DNA of 64,000 nucleotides from the NCBI GenBank assembly GCA_016937575.1, contig JAFHKN010000002.1:2170001-2234000 (forward strand), written 5' to 3'. This document shows, piece by piece, positions 1-9,205 of the stretch. Within the stretch, counting starts at the first letter, position 1. Each line of letters starts with the position of its first letter. Both the position numbers and the translations under genes were made by a program. This DNA is from Roseomonas aeriglobus. Its GTDB lineage: Bacteria; Pseudomonadota; Alphaproteobacteria; Sphingomonadales; Sphingomonadaceae. The notes beneath the pieces were generated by a model. That model was not told the origin of the DNA and made no database searches. It saw nothing but the letters and a program-made list of their open reading frames with translations.

Positions 1-45
1 CGCATCGTAGGCCGACGATCCGGCGACAAACGAAAAGCGGTCCAT
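1..45 (-). CDS. N-terminal end of an unidentified gene leaving the window
   Basis: An ATG on the minus strand at 45 opens a frame (MDRFSFVAGSSAYDA) that runs off the left edge. Only 15 codons are visible, with no clear Shine-Dalgarno sequence. The family cannot be recognised and this may not be the true start. It is listed only so that the edge is not read as empty. Confidence 0.25.
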   Translation of the reverse strand, partial: MDRFSFVAGSSAYDA

Positions 46-302
46 CGATCAGCCGGCGCCGCAGTCGCCGAAACCACAACAGCGATACGATCCCAATGCT
101 GCCGTGCTACGCGCCTCAGACAAGTCCGGAGTCCCCCAAGAATCATTCCGGTTGTTCCGGATATGACTAAAGGCGTGTAAACCGCTTCCGACCGCACAAA
201 CAACACAGTTTACAGGTCGATTTGCCGGCCGATTCCCAAAGCGCGACACCTAAAGCCCGAAGCGCGCGCGTCGCGCGGCCAGCCGTTGCCGAGCGCCTCT
301 TG

Positions 303-2852
303 CTATTTGGCGACCGGAACGCCGCCGCGCAGGACCGTCAGGCTGGCCGCCAATTCGGCGTTGCGGAACGGCTTGGCCAGTCGCGGGAGGTCATCGTCGA
401 TGCCGTCTTCCTCGGCATAGCCCGACACGATCAGCACCGGCAGGTCGGGGCGGCTATGCTTCAACGTCCGCGCGAGCTGGGCGCCGCTCATCCCGGTCAT
501 CAGATGATCGGTTACCAGCAGGTCGGGTGTCAGCCCATCGCGGATGAAGGCCAGCGCCTCTTCCGCAGAGACCGCCTCGACGACGTCATAGTCCATGTCG
601 GCGAGCATGTTGGCGGTGCTCATCCGCACCAGGTCCTCGTCATCGACGAGAAGGGCGACGCCGATGCCCCTGGGTTTGGCCAGGCACCCCGACGCGCGCG
701 TTTCTCCGGCCGCGATCGTTGCGGCGACCGGCAACCACAGGGCGATTACCGTGCCCTCCCCCGGCGCGCTTTCGATCGTCAGCCCGCCGCCGAGCTGGGC
801 GGCAAGGCCATGCACCATCGACAGGCCCAGGCCGGTGCCCTTGCCGACCCCCTTGGTCGAGAAGAAGGGCTCGATCGCGCGCGCCCGGGTGTCGGCGTCC
901 ATTCCAAAGCCCGTGTCGGTCACGCTCAGCCGGACATAGGCGCCAGGGGTCAGCCCCGCGTCGTTTCCATCGGCCAGATTATCGCGTCGCGCCGCGATCG
1001 TCAGTTCGCCGCCGTCGGGCATCGCATCCCGCGCGTTGACCGCGAGATTGAGCAACGCCATTTCGAGCTGGTTGAGATCGGCCTTCGCCGGCGGCAGGTC
1101 GCCGACGTCGATCCGGACGGCAATGGTCGGCCCGATCGTCGCGCCGATCAGCCCCACCATGTTATCGACGACTCGCCCGACGTCGACCGCGGTCGGCTGA
1201 AGCGGCTGACGACGGGCGAACGCGAGCAGGCGCTGAACCAGCGTCTTCGCGCGCTCCGCCGATTGCAGCGCTCCTTCGATCAGCCGCCGTTCGCGCGGGG
1301 TGCCCAGCCCTTTGCGGACCAGCATGTCCAGCGAACCGATGATGGGGGTCAGCAGATTGTTGAAGTCGTGCGCGACGCCGCCGGTCAGGCTGCCCATCGC
1401 TTCCAACTTCTGGCTCTGGCGCAACGCATCCTGCGCCGCGGCAAGGTCGGCTTCGCGCAGCTTGGTTTCGGTCAGATCGCGCCCCACCGCGACGAAGTTC
1501 ACGCCGTCCGTCTCGGGCGCGACCGTCCATTCGATGTGCTTCCAGGCGCCGTCCCGCGTCGCGATGCGGTTGCCGAAGCGGGTCGGCTGACGCGTCTGCT
1601 CCATCCGGCCGATCGCCTCCAGCGTGTGCGGGGCGTCGTCGGCATGGATGAAGCTGGCATAGCCGCGGCTCAGCAATTCGTTTTCCGACCAGCCGAGCAC
1701 CCGTGTCCACGCCGGGCTGACCGCAGAGATCATGCCCTGATAGTCGGCGCGTGCCAGCATGTCCTGCGAGAGGGTCCATAGCCGGTCGCGCTCCGCCGAA
1801 CGAACGGCGACCTGTTCCTCCAGCGTCTCGTTCAGCTTGCGCAGCCCCTCCTCGGCGCGAGCTCGCTCGACCGCGACCTTCAGCCGCTCACCTACTTCCT
1901 GAACCAAGGTGATTTCGGCCTGAGTCCATTCGCGCGGCGTCGCCGACTGGACGGCGAAAACGTGCACCCGGTCGCTGTCGTCGAACAGCATGATGTCGAC
2001 GAACGCGGCGACCCGCCGCTCGGCCAGACCTGCGCGAGTGTCCGGCGTCAGATTGTCGTCGCCGGGGATATTGCACGCGACCAGCGGTTGGCCCGAGCGA
2101 TAGGCCTGGAGCAGCCCCGGCCCGAAGGACTGCAGCGAATGGCGCCCGACCAGCGACTGAACGCCGCGAAGATGATCGCGCTCCACCGTCATCCAGCCGC
2201 TGTCGGTGATTTCGGCGAATAACACGCGGTTCGCATCCAGCCATGAAGCCACGCGTTCCGACGCCAGCTGAATGATCTCGTCCTGCGTCCGCAGCGCGCG
2301 CAGATCGTCTGCCAGCGACAGCAGGAAGGCATTGCGCTTCTCCGCCGCGACTCGCTCGGTCGTGTCCCCCAGAATGCAGATCACGCCGCCGGGCAGCCCG
2401 CCTTCGTCGAGTACCGGCGAATAATCCAGGTCCATCCATACGCGCTCGGGGCGACCGTGGCGGTGCAGCGTGAGTTCCTGATCGTGATAGTGCAGCGTTC
2501 CTCCGGCCAGACCGACGCGCATCACATGATCGTTGAAATCGGCGACCTCGGGCCAACCGTCGCGCACTTTCGATCCCAGCAAGTGCGGATGACGGCCGCC
2601 GGCGAACACCGAATAGGCGTCGTTGTAGATCATGACGCCGTCCGGCCCCCACAGCAGGACGATGGGAACGGGCGAGCGCAGCAGGATCGCGGTCGCTGTC
2701 CGCAGGCTCTGCGGCCAGGTTTCGATCGGTCCGAGCGGGGTCGCACTCCAGTCACGTTCGGCGATCAGCCGGCCGCAGTCGCCGCCGCCGGCCAGGAACG
2801 GCGGCACGGGCGTGTCGGCTAGAATGAGAACGGTCACGGGATCGGTCGACAT
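303..2852 (-). CDS. Hybrid sensor histidine kinase (PAS-GAF-PAS-HisKA-HATPase-REC)
   Basis: An 849-residue soluble sensor kinase with a fused receiver; no membrane segment is seen, so it probably acts in the cytoplasm. The order is an N-terminal PAS-like domain (about 20-140), a GAF-like domain (about 150-310), a second PAS domain (about 340-460), the dimerisation/phosphoacceptor helix with HDFNN (His about 495), an HATPase domain (NLAVNARDAMP N-box, TDTGFGM, GTGLGLS), and a C-terminal receiver with phospho-acceptor Asp about 782 (VTDHLM) and a conserved Lys in LAKPF. The open frame extends upstream through the tRNA-Pro gene, so the ATG at 2852 (MSTDPVTV) is chosen. The signal and final output are unknown. 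No cognate regulator lies beside it; the HisKA/REC style resembles blue-light or general-stress hybrid kinases, but no flavin-binding cysteine motif was identified. Confidence 0.9.
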   Translation of the reverse strand: MSTDPVTVLILADTPVPPFLAGGGDCGRLIAERDWSATPLGPIETWPQSLRTATAILLRSPVPIVLLWGPDGVMIYNDAYSVFAGGRHPHLLGSKVRDGWPEVADFNDHVMRVGLAGGTLHYHDQELTLHRHGRPERVWMDLDYSPVLDEGGLPGGVICILGDTTERVAAEKRNAFLLSLADDLRALRTQDEIIQLASERVASWLDANRVLFAEITDSGWMTVERDHLRGVQSLVGRHSLQSFGPGLLQAYRSGQPLVACNIPGDDNLTPDTRAGLAERRVAAFVDIMLFDDSDRVHVFAVQSATPREWTQAEITLVQEVGERLKVAVERARAEEGLRKLNETLEEQVAVRSAERDRLWTLSQDMLARADYQGMISAVSPAWTRVLGWSENELLSRGYASFIHADDAPHTLEAIGRMEQTRQPTRFGNRIATRDGAWKHIEWTVAPETDGVNFVAVGRDLTETKLREADLAAAQDALRQSQKLEAMGSLTGGVAHDFNNLLTPIIGSLDMLVRKGLGTPRERRLIEGALQSAERAKTLVQRLLAFARRQPLQPTAVDVGRVVDNMVGLIGATIGPTIAVRIDVGDLPPAKADLNQLEMALLNLAVNARDAMPDGGELTIAARRDNLADGNDAGLTPGAYVRLSVTDTGFGMDADTRARAIEPFFSTKGVGKGTGLGLSMVHGLAAQLGGGLTIESAPGEGTVIALWLPVAATIAAGETRASGCLAKPRGIGVALLVDDEDLVRMSTANMLADMDYDVVEAVSAEEALAFIRDGLTPDLLVTDHLMTGMSGAQLARTLKHSRPDLPVLIVSGYAEEDGIDDDLPRLAKPFRNAELAASLTVLRGGVPVAK

Positions 2853-2998
2853 CGGCCAGGCGTGGTCCTGCGGCTTCGCGGTACGCCGAACGTCGGCATA
2901 CCCGGAAAAGGCTCGTAAACGCAGGTTAGCGCCGCTTTGCTCCCTCGGGAACAAACTTCGTCGCGCATGCCCGCGCGATCCCCCGATGAAGAAAATGG

Positions 2999-3072
2999 TC
3001 GGGGCGACAGGATTCGAACCTGCGACCCCCACACCCCCAGTGTGATGCGCTACCAGGCTGCGCTACGCCCCG
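2999..3072 (-). tRNA. tRNA-Pro (anticodon GGG)
   Basis: The minus strand folds as a cloverleaf: acceptor CGGGGCG/CGCCCCG, D-stem GCGC/GCGC, anticodon stem TCACA/TGTGG around loop CTGGGGG (anticodon GGG), and T-arm GCAGG TTCGAAT CCTGT. The discriminator is A at 2999. It reads CCC and CCU proline codons. It lies just upstream of the hybrid kinase on the same strand. Confidence 0.95.
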
Positions 3073-3264
3073 ACCGGGGACGCCGGCGTTGCCGCCTGCG
3101 CCCGAAGGCGCGGCCTCTAAGCCCGGTCGTCCGGCGATGCAAGCGCGGCGTGACGACGCGTGCCAAAAGTTGCGCCGGCCGCTTCACTTTGTTAGCGGAG
3201 CGCCCCATGTGCCGGCCCCGGGGGCGCCGCTTCACGACGCTTCCTACAAAGATAATCGAGAGCC

Positions 3265-3603
3265 ATGTTCATTCCCGCAGCCCATGCCCAAGCCGCCGGC
3301 GGCGCCGCCGCCGATAGCGGCCTCGCCTCGATCGTATCGATCGCGCCGCTCGTCCTCATCTTCGTCGTCTTCTATTTCCTGATGATTCGCCCGCAGCAGA
3401 AGCGAATGAAGACGCTGCAGGCGTCGATCCAGGCGGTGAAGAAGGGCGACACGATCGTGACCGCCGGCGGCATGGTCGGCAAGGTGACCAAGGTCGAGGA
3501 CACGCTGGTCGAGGTCGAAGTGGCGGCCAACGTCCGCGTGAAGATCGTCAAGGCGACCATCGCCGAAGTGACGCCGCTGGGCGGCAAGCCGGCAAACGAC
3601 TGA
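3265..3603 (+). CDS. yajC: YajC, Sec translocon auxiliary subunit
   Basis: A 112-residue inner-membrane protein, close to the usual YajC length. It has a short Ala-rich N-terminus, one hydrophobic segment (about 24-42), the typical IRPQQKRMK sequence just after it, and a small C-terminal domain rich in Val and Lys (TAGGMVGKV). YajC associates with SecD and SecF and supports SecYEG-dependent export. Its TGA overlaps the ATG of secD (TGATG), so the two are translationally coupled. Confidence 0.95.
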   Translation: MFIPAAHAQAAGGAAADSGLASIVSIAPLVLIFVVFYFLMIRPQQKRMKTLQASIQAVKKGDTIVTAGGMVGKVTKVEDTLVEVEVAANVRVKIVKATIAEVTPLGGKPAND

Positions 3604-5201
3604 TGCTCGACTTTCCGAAGTGGAAGGTCTGGCTCGTCTGGGCCACGATCGCCTTCTGCACGCTGCTCGCGGTGCCGAGCCTGGTTCCCGAAAGCGCGCG
3701 CGCGAAATGGCCGGGCTGGATCCCGCAGCCGGTCATCAACCTGGGGCTCGACCTTGCCGGCGGCAGCTACATCCTGCTGGAAGCGGATACCAAGGACGTC
3801 GCCAACGCCCGGATCGAGGGGATGCGCGAGCAGATCCAGACGGAGATGCGCCGTGCAACCCCGCGGATCGCGATCGGTGACATCTCGACCCGCGACGGCC
3901 AGCTGTCGTTCGTGGTGCGCGACAGCTCGCAGGTCGATGCCGCGCGCGAACGCCTGCTGCCGATGACCACCGGCGCCGGCATGACCGGCCAGCGCGACTG
4001 GGACATTTCGGTCGTCGACACCAACCGCTTCGTCATGAAGCCGACCACCGCCGGCATCACCCAGGCGATCGACACCGCGATGAACGATGCGCGCGAGATC
4101 GTCGGCAAGCGCATCAACGCGCTGGGCACGCGCGAACCGAATATCGTCCGCGAAGGCTCCAACCGCATCGTCGTCGAAGTGCCCGGCCTGAAGGATCCCG
4201 AGCAGCTGAAGGCGCTGATCGGCAAGACCGCGAAGCTGGAATTCAAGCTGGTCGATCTCGCAGCGAATCCACAGGACGTCCAGCGCGGCCAGGCGCCGAT
4301 CGGCAGCCAGGTCCTCCCCTATGCCAACGGCGGCGGGGCGATCGCGGTCAAGCGCTCGACGGTCATCTCGGGTGACCAGATCGCCGACGCCAAGCAGACC
4401 TACGACCAAAATGGCCAGCCCGACGTGACGCTGACGTTCAACGGCGAAGGCGGTCGCCGCTTCGCGCGCGTGACGCAGGAAAACGTCGGCAAGCCGTTCG
4501 CGATCATCGTCGACAATCAGGTGATTTCGGCGCCGAACATCAACCAGGCGATCCTGGGCGGCGTCGCGACCATCTCGGGCGGCGGTTTCACCGTCGAAAC
4601 GGCGAACGAACTCGCCATCGCGCTGCGTTCGGGCAAGCTGCCGGTCGATCTGAAGGTCGTGCAGGAAAGCTCGATCTCGGCCGAACTGGGCCAGGATTCG
4701 ATCGACAAGGGCATTTTGGCCGGCGTCGTCGGATCGGTCGCCCTCATCATCTTCATGATCGCGACCTATCTGCGGTTCGGCATCTACACGACTGCCGCAC
4801 TGCTGGTGAACGCAATCATGATCCTGGGGCTGATGGCGCTGTTCAACGCCACGCTGACGCTGCCTGGCATCGCCGGCTTCGTGCTGACGATCGGCGCGGC
4901 GGTCGACGCGAACGTGCTGATCAACGAACGCATCCGCGAGGAACAGCGCATCCGCAGCCGCGCCGCCCTGCCCGCGGTCGAGGTCGGCTACAAGGAAGCC
5001 AGCCGCGCGATCTTCGACGCGAACCTGACCAACGTCATTTCGGCGGTCATCATGTTCGTCTTCGGATCGGGCCCGGTCCGCGGATTCGCGGTCGTGCTCG
5101 CGATCGGCATCGTCACTTCGGTCTTCACCGGCGTTACCTTCACCCGCCTGCTCGTCGCCGGCTGGCTGAAGCGCAACCGGCCGAAGTCGATCAACATTTA
5201 A
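3603..5201 (+). CDS. secD: Protein translocase subunit SecD
   Basis: A 532-residue RND-family inner-membrane protein that uses the proton motive force to pull preproteins across the membrane after SecA-driven translocation. It has an N-terminal TM segment, the periplasmic P1 region starting with the D1 motif LGLDLAGG, and five clustered C-terminal TM helices that include a GAAVDANVLINERIRE-type motif with the conserved Asp used in proton conduction. Length and order are normal. It starts on the yajC stop codon and is followed 12 nt later by secF. Confidence 0.97.
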   Translation: MLDFPKWKVWLVWATIAFCTLLAVPSLVPESARAKWPGWIPQPVINLGLDLAGGSYILLEADTKDVANARIEGMREQIQTEMRRATPRIAIGDISTRDGQLSFVVRDSSQVDAARERLLPMTTGAGMTGQRDWDISVVDTNRFVMKPTTAGITQAIDTAMNDAREIVGKRINALGTREPNIVREGSNRIVVEVPGLKDPEQLKALIGKTAKLEFKLVDLAANPQDVQRGQAPIGSQVLPYANGGGAIAVKRSTVISGDQIADAKQTYDQNGQPDVTLTFNGEGGRRFARVTQENVGKPFAIIVDNQVISAPNINQAILGGVATISGGGFTVETANELAIALRSGKLPVDLKVVQESSISAELGQDSIDKGILAGVVGSVALIIFMIATYLRFGIYTTAALLVNAIMILGLMALFNATLTLPGIAGFVLTIGAAVDANVLINERIREEQRIRSRAALPAVEVGYKEASRAIFDANLTNVISAVIMFVFGSGPVRGFAVVLAIGIVTSVFTGVTFTRLLVAGWLKRNRPKSINI

Positions 5202-5213
5202 GGCAGGACGATC

Positions 5214-6188
5214 ATGCGCCCGCTAAAACTCGTCCCCGACAACACCAACATCGCGTTCCTGAAGTATCGGACCGTGGCGATGGCGCTGTCGCTCGGCCTG
5301 ATCCTCGCCTCGATCGTGCTGTGCTTCACGCAAGGCTTCAACCTGGGCGTCGACTTCGTCGGCGGCCAGTCCGTGCGCGTAAGCTTCCAGCAGCCGGTCA
5401 ATATCCCGCAACTGCGCGAGCGGATCGAGGCGCTGGGCGTCGGCGAAGCCACCATCCAGCGGTTCGGCAATGACCGCGAGATCGCGATCCGCACGCCGCT
5501 GCCCGACGACACCGATGCGACCGCCGCCGACCGCGCAGCGACCGCGATCAAGGACACCGTCGAGAAAAACTATCCCGGCGCCAGCGTCGGTGCGGTGCAG
5601 AGCGTGTCGGGCAAGGTCAGCCAGGAGCTGTTCCGCACCGGCGCGACCAGCCTGGCGCTCGCGATGATCGCGATTGCGCTCTACATCTGGTTCCGCTTCG
5701 AATGGCAGTTCGGTGTCGGCGCGCTGTTCGCACTGTTCCACGACGTCGCCCTGACGCTGGGTTTCTTCGCGCTTACCCAGCTCGAATTCGACCTGAATGT
5801 CGTCGCCGCGATCCTGACCATCATCGGCTATTCGCTGAACGACACGATCGTCGTGTACGACCGCATCCGCGAAAACATGCGCAAGTACCGCAAGATGAGC
5901 ATGGAAGAGCTGCTCAACCTGTCGATCAACGAGACGTTGAGCCGCACGGTCGCGACGTCGCTGTCGATCGGCCTGGTGCTGACGGTGTTGCTGGTGCTGG
6001 GTCCGGACGTGATCTTCGGCTTCACCGCGGCGATGCTGCTCGGGATCGTCATCGGCACCTTCTCGTCGGTCTATGTGTCCGCGGCGATTCTGCTGTGGCT
6101 GCGTCTGAAGCCCGACAGCTTCCTGCCGGCGGAGGCCAAGGCGGACGGCACGGCGCCGAAGGCCAAGCTGGCCAAAGACCTGCCGTGA
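5214..6188 (+). CDS. secF: Protein translocase subunit SecF
   Basis: A 324-residue partner of SecD. It shows the first TM segment, the LGVDFVGG D1-type motif, a short periplasmic domain, and the C-terminal five-helix block with the SLNDTIVVYDRIRENMR signature. The C-terminus ends in a Lys/Ala-rich cytoplasmic tail. An AGGACG ribosome-binding sequence precedes the ATG. It is third in the yajC-secD-secF operon, and its stop lies 2 nt before the ATG of the next gene. Confidence 0.97.
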   Translation: MRPLKLVPDNTNIAFLKYRTVAMALSLGLILASIVLCFTQGFNLGVDFVGGQSVRVSFQQPVNIPQLRERIEALGVGEATIQRFGNDREIAIRTPLPDDTDATAADRAATAIKDTVEKNYPGASVGAVQSVSGKVSQELFRTGATSLALAMIAIALYIWFRFEWQFGVGALFALFHDVALTLGFFALTQLEFDLNVVAAILTIIGYSLNDTIVVYDRIRENMRKYRKMSMEELLNLSINETLSRTVATSLSIGLVLTVLLVLGPDVIFGFTAAMLLGIVIGTFSSVYVSAAILLWLRLKPDSFLPAEAKADGTAPKAKLAKDLP

Positions 6189-6190
6189 AG

Positions 6191-6559
6191 ATGGACCGTA
6201 ACTCCGCCGTTCCGGGACCGGTGATCTCCGGCTTCTCGGGCGGCGGATTCCGCGTCGACGACAATGTCTATCGCGCGTTGTTGATCACGCCCGAGCGGGC
6301 GGACGGGTGGACGCCCCCTGCGCTTCTCGCGCTGACCGATGCCGACGTCGCGCCCGTCCTGCCGCTGCAGCCGGCCCCGGAATTCCTGCTGCTCGGCACC
6401 GGCGCTACGCTGGAGCACCCGCCGCGCGCGTTCGTCGACGCCTTGGAGGCACGCGGGATCGGGGTCGAGGTGATGGACAGCCGCGCCGCCGCCCGGGCGT
6501 GGGGCGTACTGCGTGGCGAAGGCCGGCAGATCGTCGGGGCGCTGTACCCGCTCGATTGA
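6191..6559 (+). CDS. Mth938-like domain (DUF498) protein
   Basis: A 122-residue soluble protein of the Mth938/NDUFAF3-like family. The core includes GFSGGGFRVDD near the start, the strand-turn EFLLLGTG and a late LEARGIGVEVMDSRAAARAWGVL helix region. The mitochondrial relative NDUFAF3 helps complex I assembly; the bacterial role is not settled. The gene follows secF directly, and a GTG 6 nt upstream (6185, overlapping the secF stop) is an alternative start. The position suggests co-transcription with the export operon, but a link in function is only inference. Confidence 0.85.
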   Translation: MDRNSAVPGPVISGFSGGGFRVDDNVYRALLITPERADGWTPPALLALTDADVAPVLPLQPAPEFLLLGTGATLEHPPRAFVDALEARGIGVEVMDSRAAARAWGVLRGEGRQIVGALYPLD

Positions 6560-6685
6560 ACTGCCCGGACAGCGCGACCGGCTGGGGGATCGTCCCCTTT
6601 CATCCTGTGCCCGCGCAGGCGCGCGCGCCGTACCGAGAGCGCGAAGCCTCACCATCCTTGGCCGCCCGCCTGTGCGGGAATACGA
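6560..6685. other. Intergenic region between convergent genes, no gene seen
   Basis: About 125 bp between the Mth938-like gene and the glycosyltransferase, which converge here. No open frame or strong intrinsic terminator with a T-run was found. Confidence 0.5.
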
Positions 6686-7861
6686 CTAGGGCCCGGTGCG
6701 CTCCACCAACCGCTTTAAATGGGCGTAGAGTTGGTCGGTATTCGCCTGCCAGCTGAATTGCGCGGCCGCCGACCGCACGGCAGCGGGATCGGGAGGACGC
6801 GATAGCAGGTCGGCGATCGCGTCCGTGAACGCTTCCGGGGTACGATCGACTATTCGCCCCGCCTCCGGCCGATCGACGGTTTCGCGGGCACCGCCCGCAG
6901 CGGTGATGATGATCGGCGTTCCGCTCGACAGCGCTTCGACCCAGGCATTGGCGAGACCTTCGGACGAACTGGCCAGCGCCATCACATCGGCGGCGGCGAA
7001 GAGCGCGGGCAATCGGTCGTGGGCGACGCTGCCCAGCAACCGAACGCGGTCGGACAAGTCTCGGGCGGCGATCTGCGCTTCCAGCGCCGCGCGTTCGGGC
7101 CCTTCGCCCGCGATCAGCAGCGTGGTTCCCGGCAGGCGCGCGACGGCGTCGATGACGATCGCATGACCCTTGCGGGGGATGAGGGCGCCGACCGACACCA
7201 CCAGCGGCCCGGCGACGCCCAGCGCAGCCTTTTCCGCCGCCCGATCGCGCGGCGCGAACCGATCGCCATCGACGCCGGTACGGTGCACCGCGATACGATC
7301 CGCCGGCATGCCCAGCGCGATCATGTCGTCACGCAAGGCCGCCGAGACGGCGAGCAAGCCATCCGCCGCCTGCCCCGCCGCGATGACCTGGGCCGCGGTC
7401 GGTCCGGTCCGCCCCCAATGATGAATGTCCGCCCCCCGCGCCTTGATCGACACGGGCACGCCAAATTCGCGACCGAGTCGCACCGCCGCGGGACCGTCAG
7501 GGAAGAAGAATTCCGCGTCGATCACGTCGAATGCGAAGTCGCGTCGAACCGCACGCAGGATCGGGCGCAGCGTCCGGACGAGAGCGGCGGTATGGAACCG
7601 GCCTGCGGTCATCGGCAGATTGACGAAGCGAGGGCGGAGTGTCGGCACGCCCTTCCAGCTTTCGCCTGACGGCAATGTGGCAAGCGGCGCATAGTGGCTG
7701 TGGCGGCTCAGCGGCCACGGCGGCAGGCCGACGGGTGCGATCACGCGCAGATCGACGTGCCGGTGTGCAGCAAGCCCGAGCGTCTGTCGCTCGACAAACA
7801 CGCCCAGATTGGGCGCGGACGCGTTGGGAAACAGCGTCGAGAGTGTCAGCACCCGGAGCAT
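6686..7861 (-). CDS. Glycosyltransferase family 4 (GT-B fold)
   Basis: A 391-residue GT4-type transferase. The N-terminal half has the MLRVLTLSTLFPNASAPNLG opening typical of enzymes acting on envelope or exopolysaccharide precursors. The C-terminal Rossmann half carries VSVGALIPRKGH, LLIAGEGPER and the donor-binding E-x7-E element around SSSEGLANAWVEAL. It probably transfers a sugar from a nucleotide donor to a lipid-linked or polysaccharide acceptor at the cytoplasmic face. No other sugar genes lie beside it, so donor and acceptor cannot be named. Confidence 0.88.
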   Translation of the reverse strand: MLRVLTLSTLFPNASAPNLGVFVERQTLGLAAHRHVDLRVIAPVGLPPWPLSRHSHYAPLATLPSGESWKGVPTLRPRFVNLPMTAGRFHTAALVRTLRPILRAVRRDFAFDVIDAEFFFPDGPAAVRLGREFGVPVSIKARGADIHHWGRTGPTAAQVIAAGQAADGLLAVSAALRDDMIALGMPADRIAVHRTGVDGDRFAPRDRAAEKAALGVAGPLVVSVGALIPRKGHAIVIDAVARLPGTTLLIAGEGPERAALEAQIAARDLSDRVRLLGSVAHDRLPALFAAADVMALASSSEGLANAWVEALSSGTPIIITAAGGARETVDRPEAGRIVDRTPEAFTDAIADLLSRPPDPAAVRSAAAQFSWQANTDQLYAHLKRLVERTGP

Positions 7862-7928
7862 CGCCCCGTGTGCCTAGTCTCAAAAGGTTAAGGCCACCCT
7901 CCGAAGAGAGCGGCCTTCCCTGCTGCCC

Positions 7929-8258
7929 TTAACGGCAACGACGGTTGCTGCCGCCGCGCTCGATCTCGCGGCCCGCCACGGCACCGGCGGCGGCGCCAAG
8001 CAGCGTGCCGACCGTGCGGTCGCCGCGCGTGTCGATCGTGCGACCGACCAGCGCACCGGCGACGCCGCCGACGACCAGGCCGGTCGTGCCGTTCGGCTTG
8101 CGGCAATAGTAACGGCCATCCCGGCCGCGCCACTCGCGATAACGATAGTTGCGCTGAGCCTCGGCCTTCGAATAGCCGGTCTCGACCGCGACCGGCACGG
8201 TCAGCGAAGCCGGAACCAGCAGTGCCGCGGCGCCTGCCGCCAGAAACATGGTACGCAT
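7929..8258 (-). CDS. Secreted glycine-zipper 2TM domain protein
   Basis: A 109-residue protein with an N-terminal signal sequence (about 1-25, without a lipobox cysteine), a basic Tyr/Arg-rich middle (YRYREWRGRDGRYYCRK) and two Gly/Ala zipper helices (GLVVGGVAGALVG and LLGAAAGAVAGREIE) like those of the Rick_17kDa/SlyB 2TM proteins. It probably associates with the envelope. A GAGAGGAGC ribosome-binding site precedes the ATG. The precise function is unknown. Confidence 0.8.
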   Translation of the reverse strand: MRTMFLAAGAAALLVPASLTVPVAVETGYSKAEAQRNYRYREWRGRDGRYYCRKPNGTTGLVVGGVAGALVGRTIDTRGDRTVGTLLGAAAGAVAGREIERGGSNRRCR

Positions 8259-9205
8259 AATACTGCTCCTCTCAGTCCCTGAAAAATCCTATGGGGTGGG
8301 AACGACAGGGAACTAAATCCGGTTGCATGAACCTAAAACAACCTTGCGTTCATGTAGCGATTTTCGGCCGTTGCAGGCGTCATTTCATACCCATAATCCA
8401 CGTTATCCACAGGCGCGCGAGCGCTGATGGGGTCTTGGTGCGACTCGGATTCGGTGACAGTCTCTACGTGTCGAGAGGGCGGGACGGGACGGAGAAATCC
8501 GAAACGGATCAACCACTTGACCGCCGATATCGCGCAGCTGGTGCCTTAGGAAACCGCAGGCGCGATGGACGGGCCGGACTTCCGGTCCAGGACGAACGAT
8601 CGATGGCGACGGCGCAAGCTGCAGCCATGGATCGATCGACTGGGCGGTGGAGGAAAGGCACGGCGCTGAACCTGCTTTTTGCGAAGGGGGTGCGGCCGCG
8701 GCGAGATTGCAGGCCCGCAGGAGGCACGGGAAGGTCCGGCGACGGAGCTTCGGTGATCCAGCGACCGCGATCAACGGGAACGGGCTTGCCCGGCCCCGGG
8801 GTCGACCGGAGACCGGACGATCGTCGCTTCACCGCGGCGAGACCGCTCAGGACCGAGCGACCGGCGGATCGAGGGATGTGTTCGCATATCCGCTGATCCG
8901 TGAAGGCCATCGAGGCCGACATTGGATGCGCAATACCCCGCGTGGGTCGCGTATCCGGTCGGCCCCGGTGACCGAACCGGCCCACCCCGCCCAACCGGCC
9001 GGGGCGGACGCCGGACCGCCGACCGAAGGGCGCCGCGACACCCCGTGGCCTTGCCGGTCGACGACACGGGGGCTGGCAGCAATGCCGGCCCCCTTTTCGT
9101 CAGGGCGTTGCCGGCCATGAAAACCCGGCAGCTTGTCGCATCTGCGCATCAATCCCGCACGTCACCTCTGGATAAGCGCCGGCGACTCGTGTTACTGACA
9201 CGAAT
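8259..9205. other. 947-bp interval with no convincing protein gene
   Basis: Reading both strands, the open frames here have Arg/Pro/Ser-rich translations typical of out-of-frame GC-rich DNA and no recognisable motif. Visible structure: a 7-bp inverted repeat CATGAAC/GTTCATG (8326-8354), a perfect DnaA-box sequence TTATCCACA (8403-8411), a hairpin-prone stretch around 8565-8640, and a strong plus-strand terminator at 9068-9097. The terminator implies transcription of something upstream, perhaps a non-coding RNA. The signature sequences of RNase P RNA and SRP RNA were looked for and not found. Confidence 0.6.
9068..9097 (+). terminator. Rho-independent terminator without an assigned gene
   Basis: GGGGGCTGGCA pairs with TGCCGGCCCCC over 11 bp (one T-G wobble) around the loop GCAA and is followed by TTTT. 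The nearest plus-strand protein gene upstream is secF/Mth938 more than 2.5 kb away, with minus-strand genes in between, so this terminator has no obvious partner. Confidence 0.75.

Noticed and set aside
222..1781. 519-codon plus-strand open frame opposite the hybrid kinase
   Set aside because: Composition is Arg/Gln-rich without domains, and the opposite strand is a complete, motif-rich kinase, so it is a GC-driven shadow.
2834..3034. Short frames reading through tRNA-Pro as the start of the kinase
   Set aside because: They run through the tRNA; the kinase starts at 2852 instead.
8403..8411. Chromosomal replication origin at the perfect DnaA box
   Set aside because: One perfect box is expected by chance at about this rate, and origin-associated genes are not nearby.
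8651..8665. GGAGGAAAGG resembling the RNase P RNA conserved block
   Set aside because: The full GGAGGAAAGUCCGGGC and the ACAGAA block are absent; rnpB is not supported.
8509..8994. 161-codon minus-strand frame in the gene-free interval
   Set aside because: Translation is Arg/Pro/Ser-rich with no family-like motif and no ribosome-binding site; not accepted as a gene.
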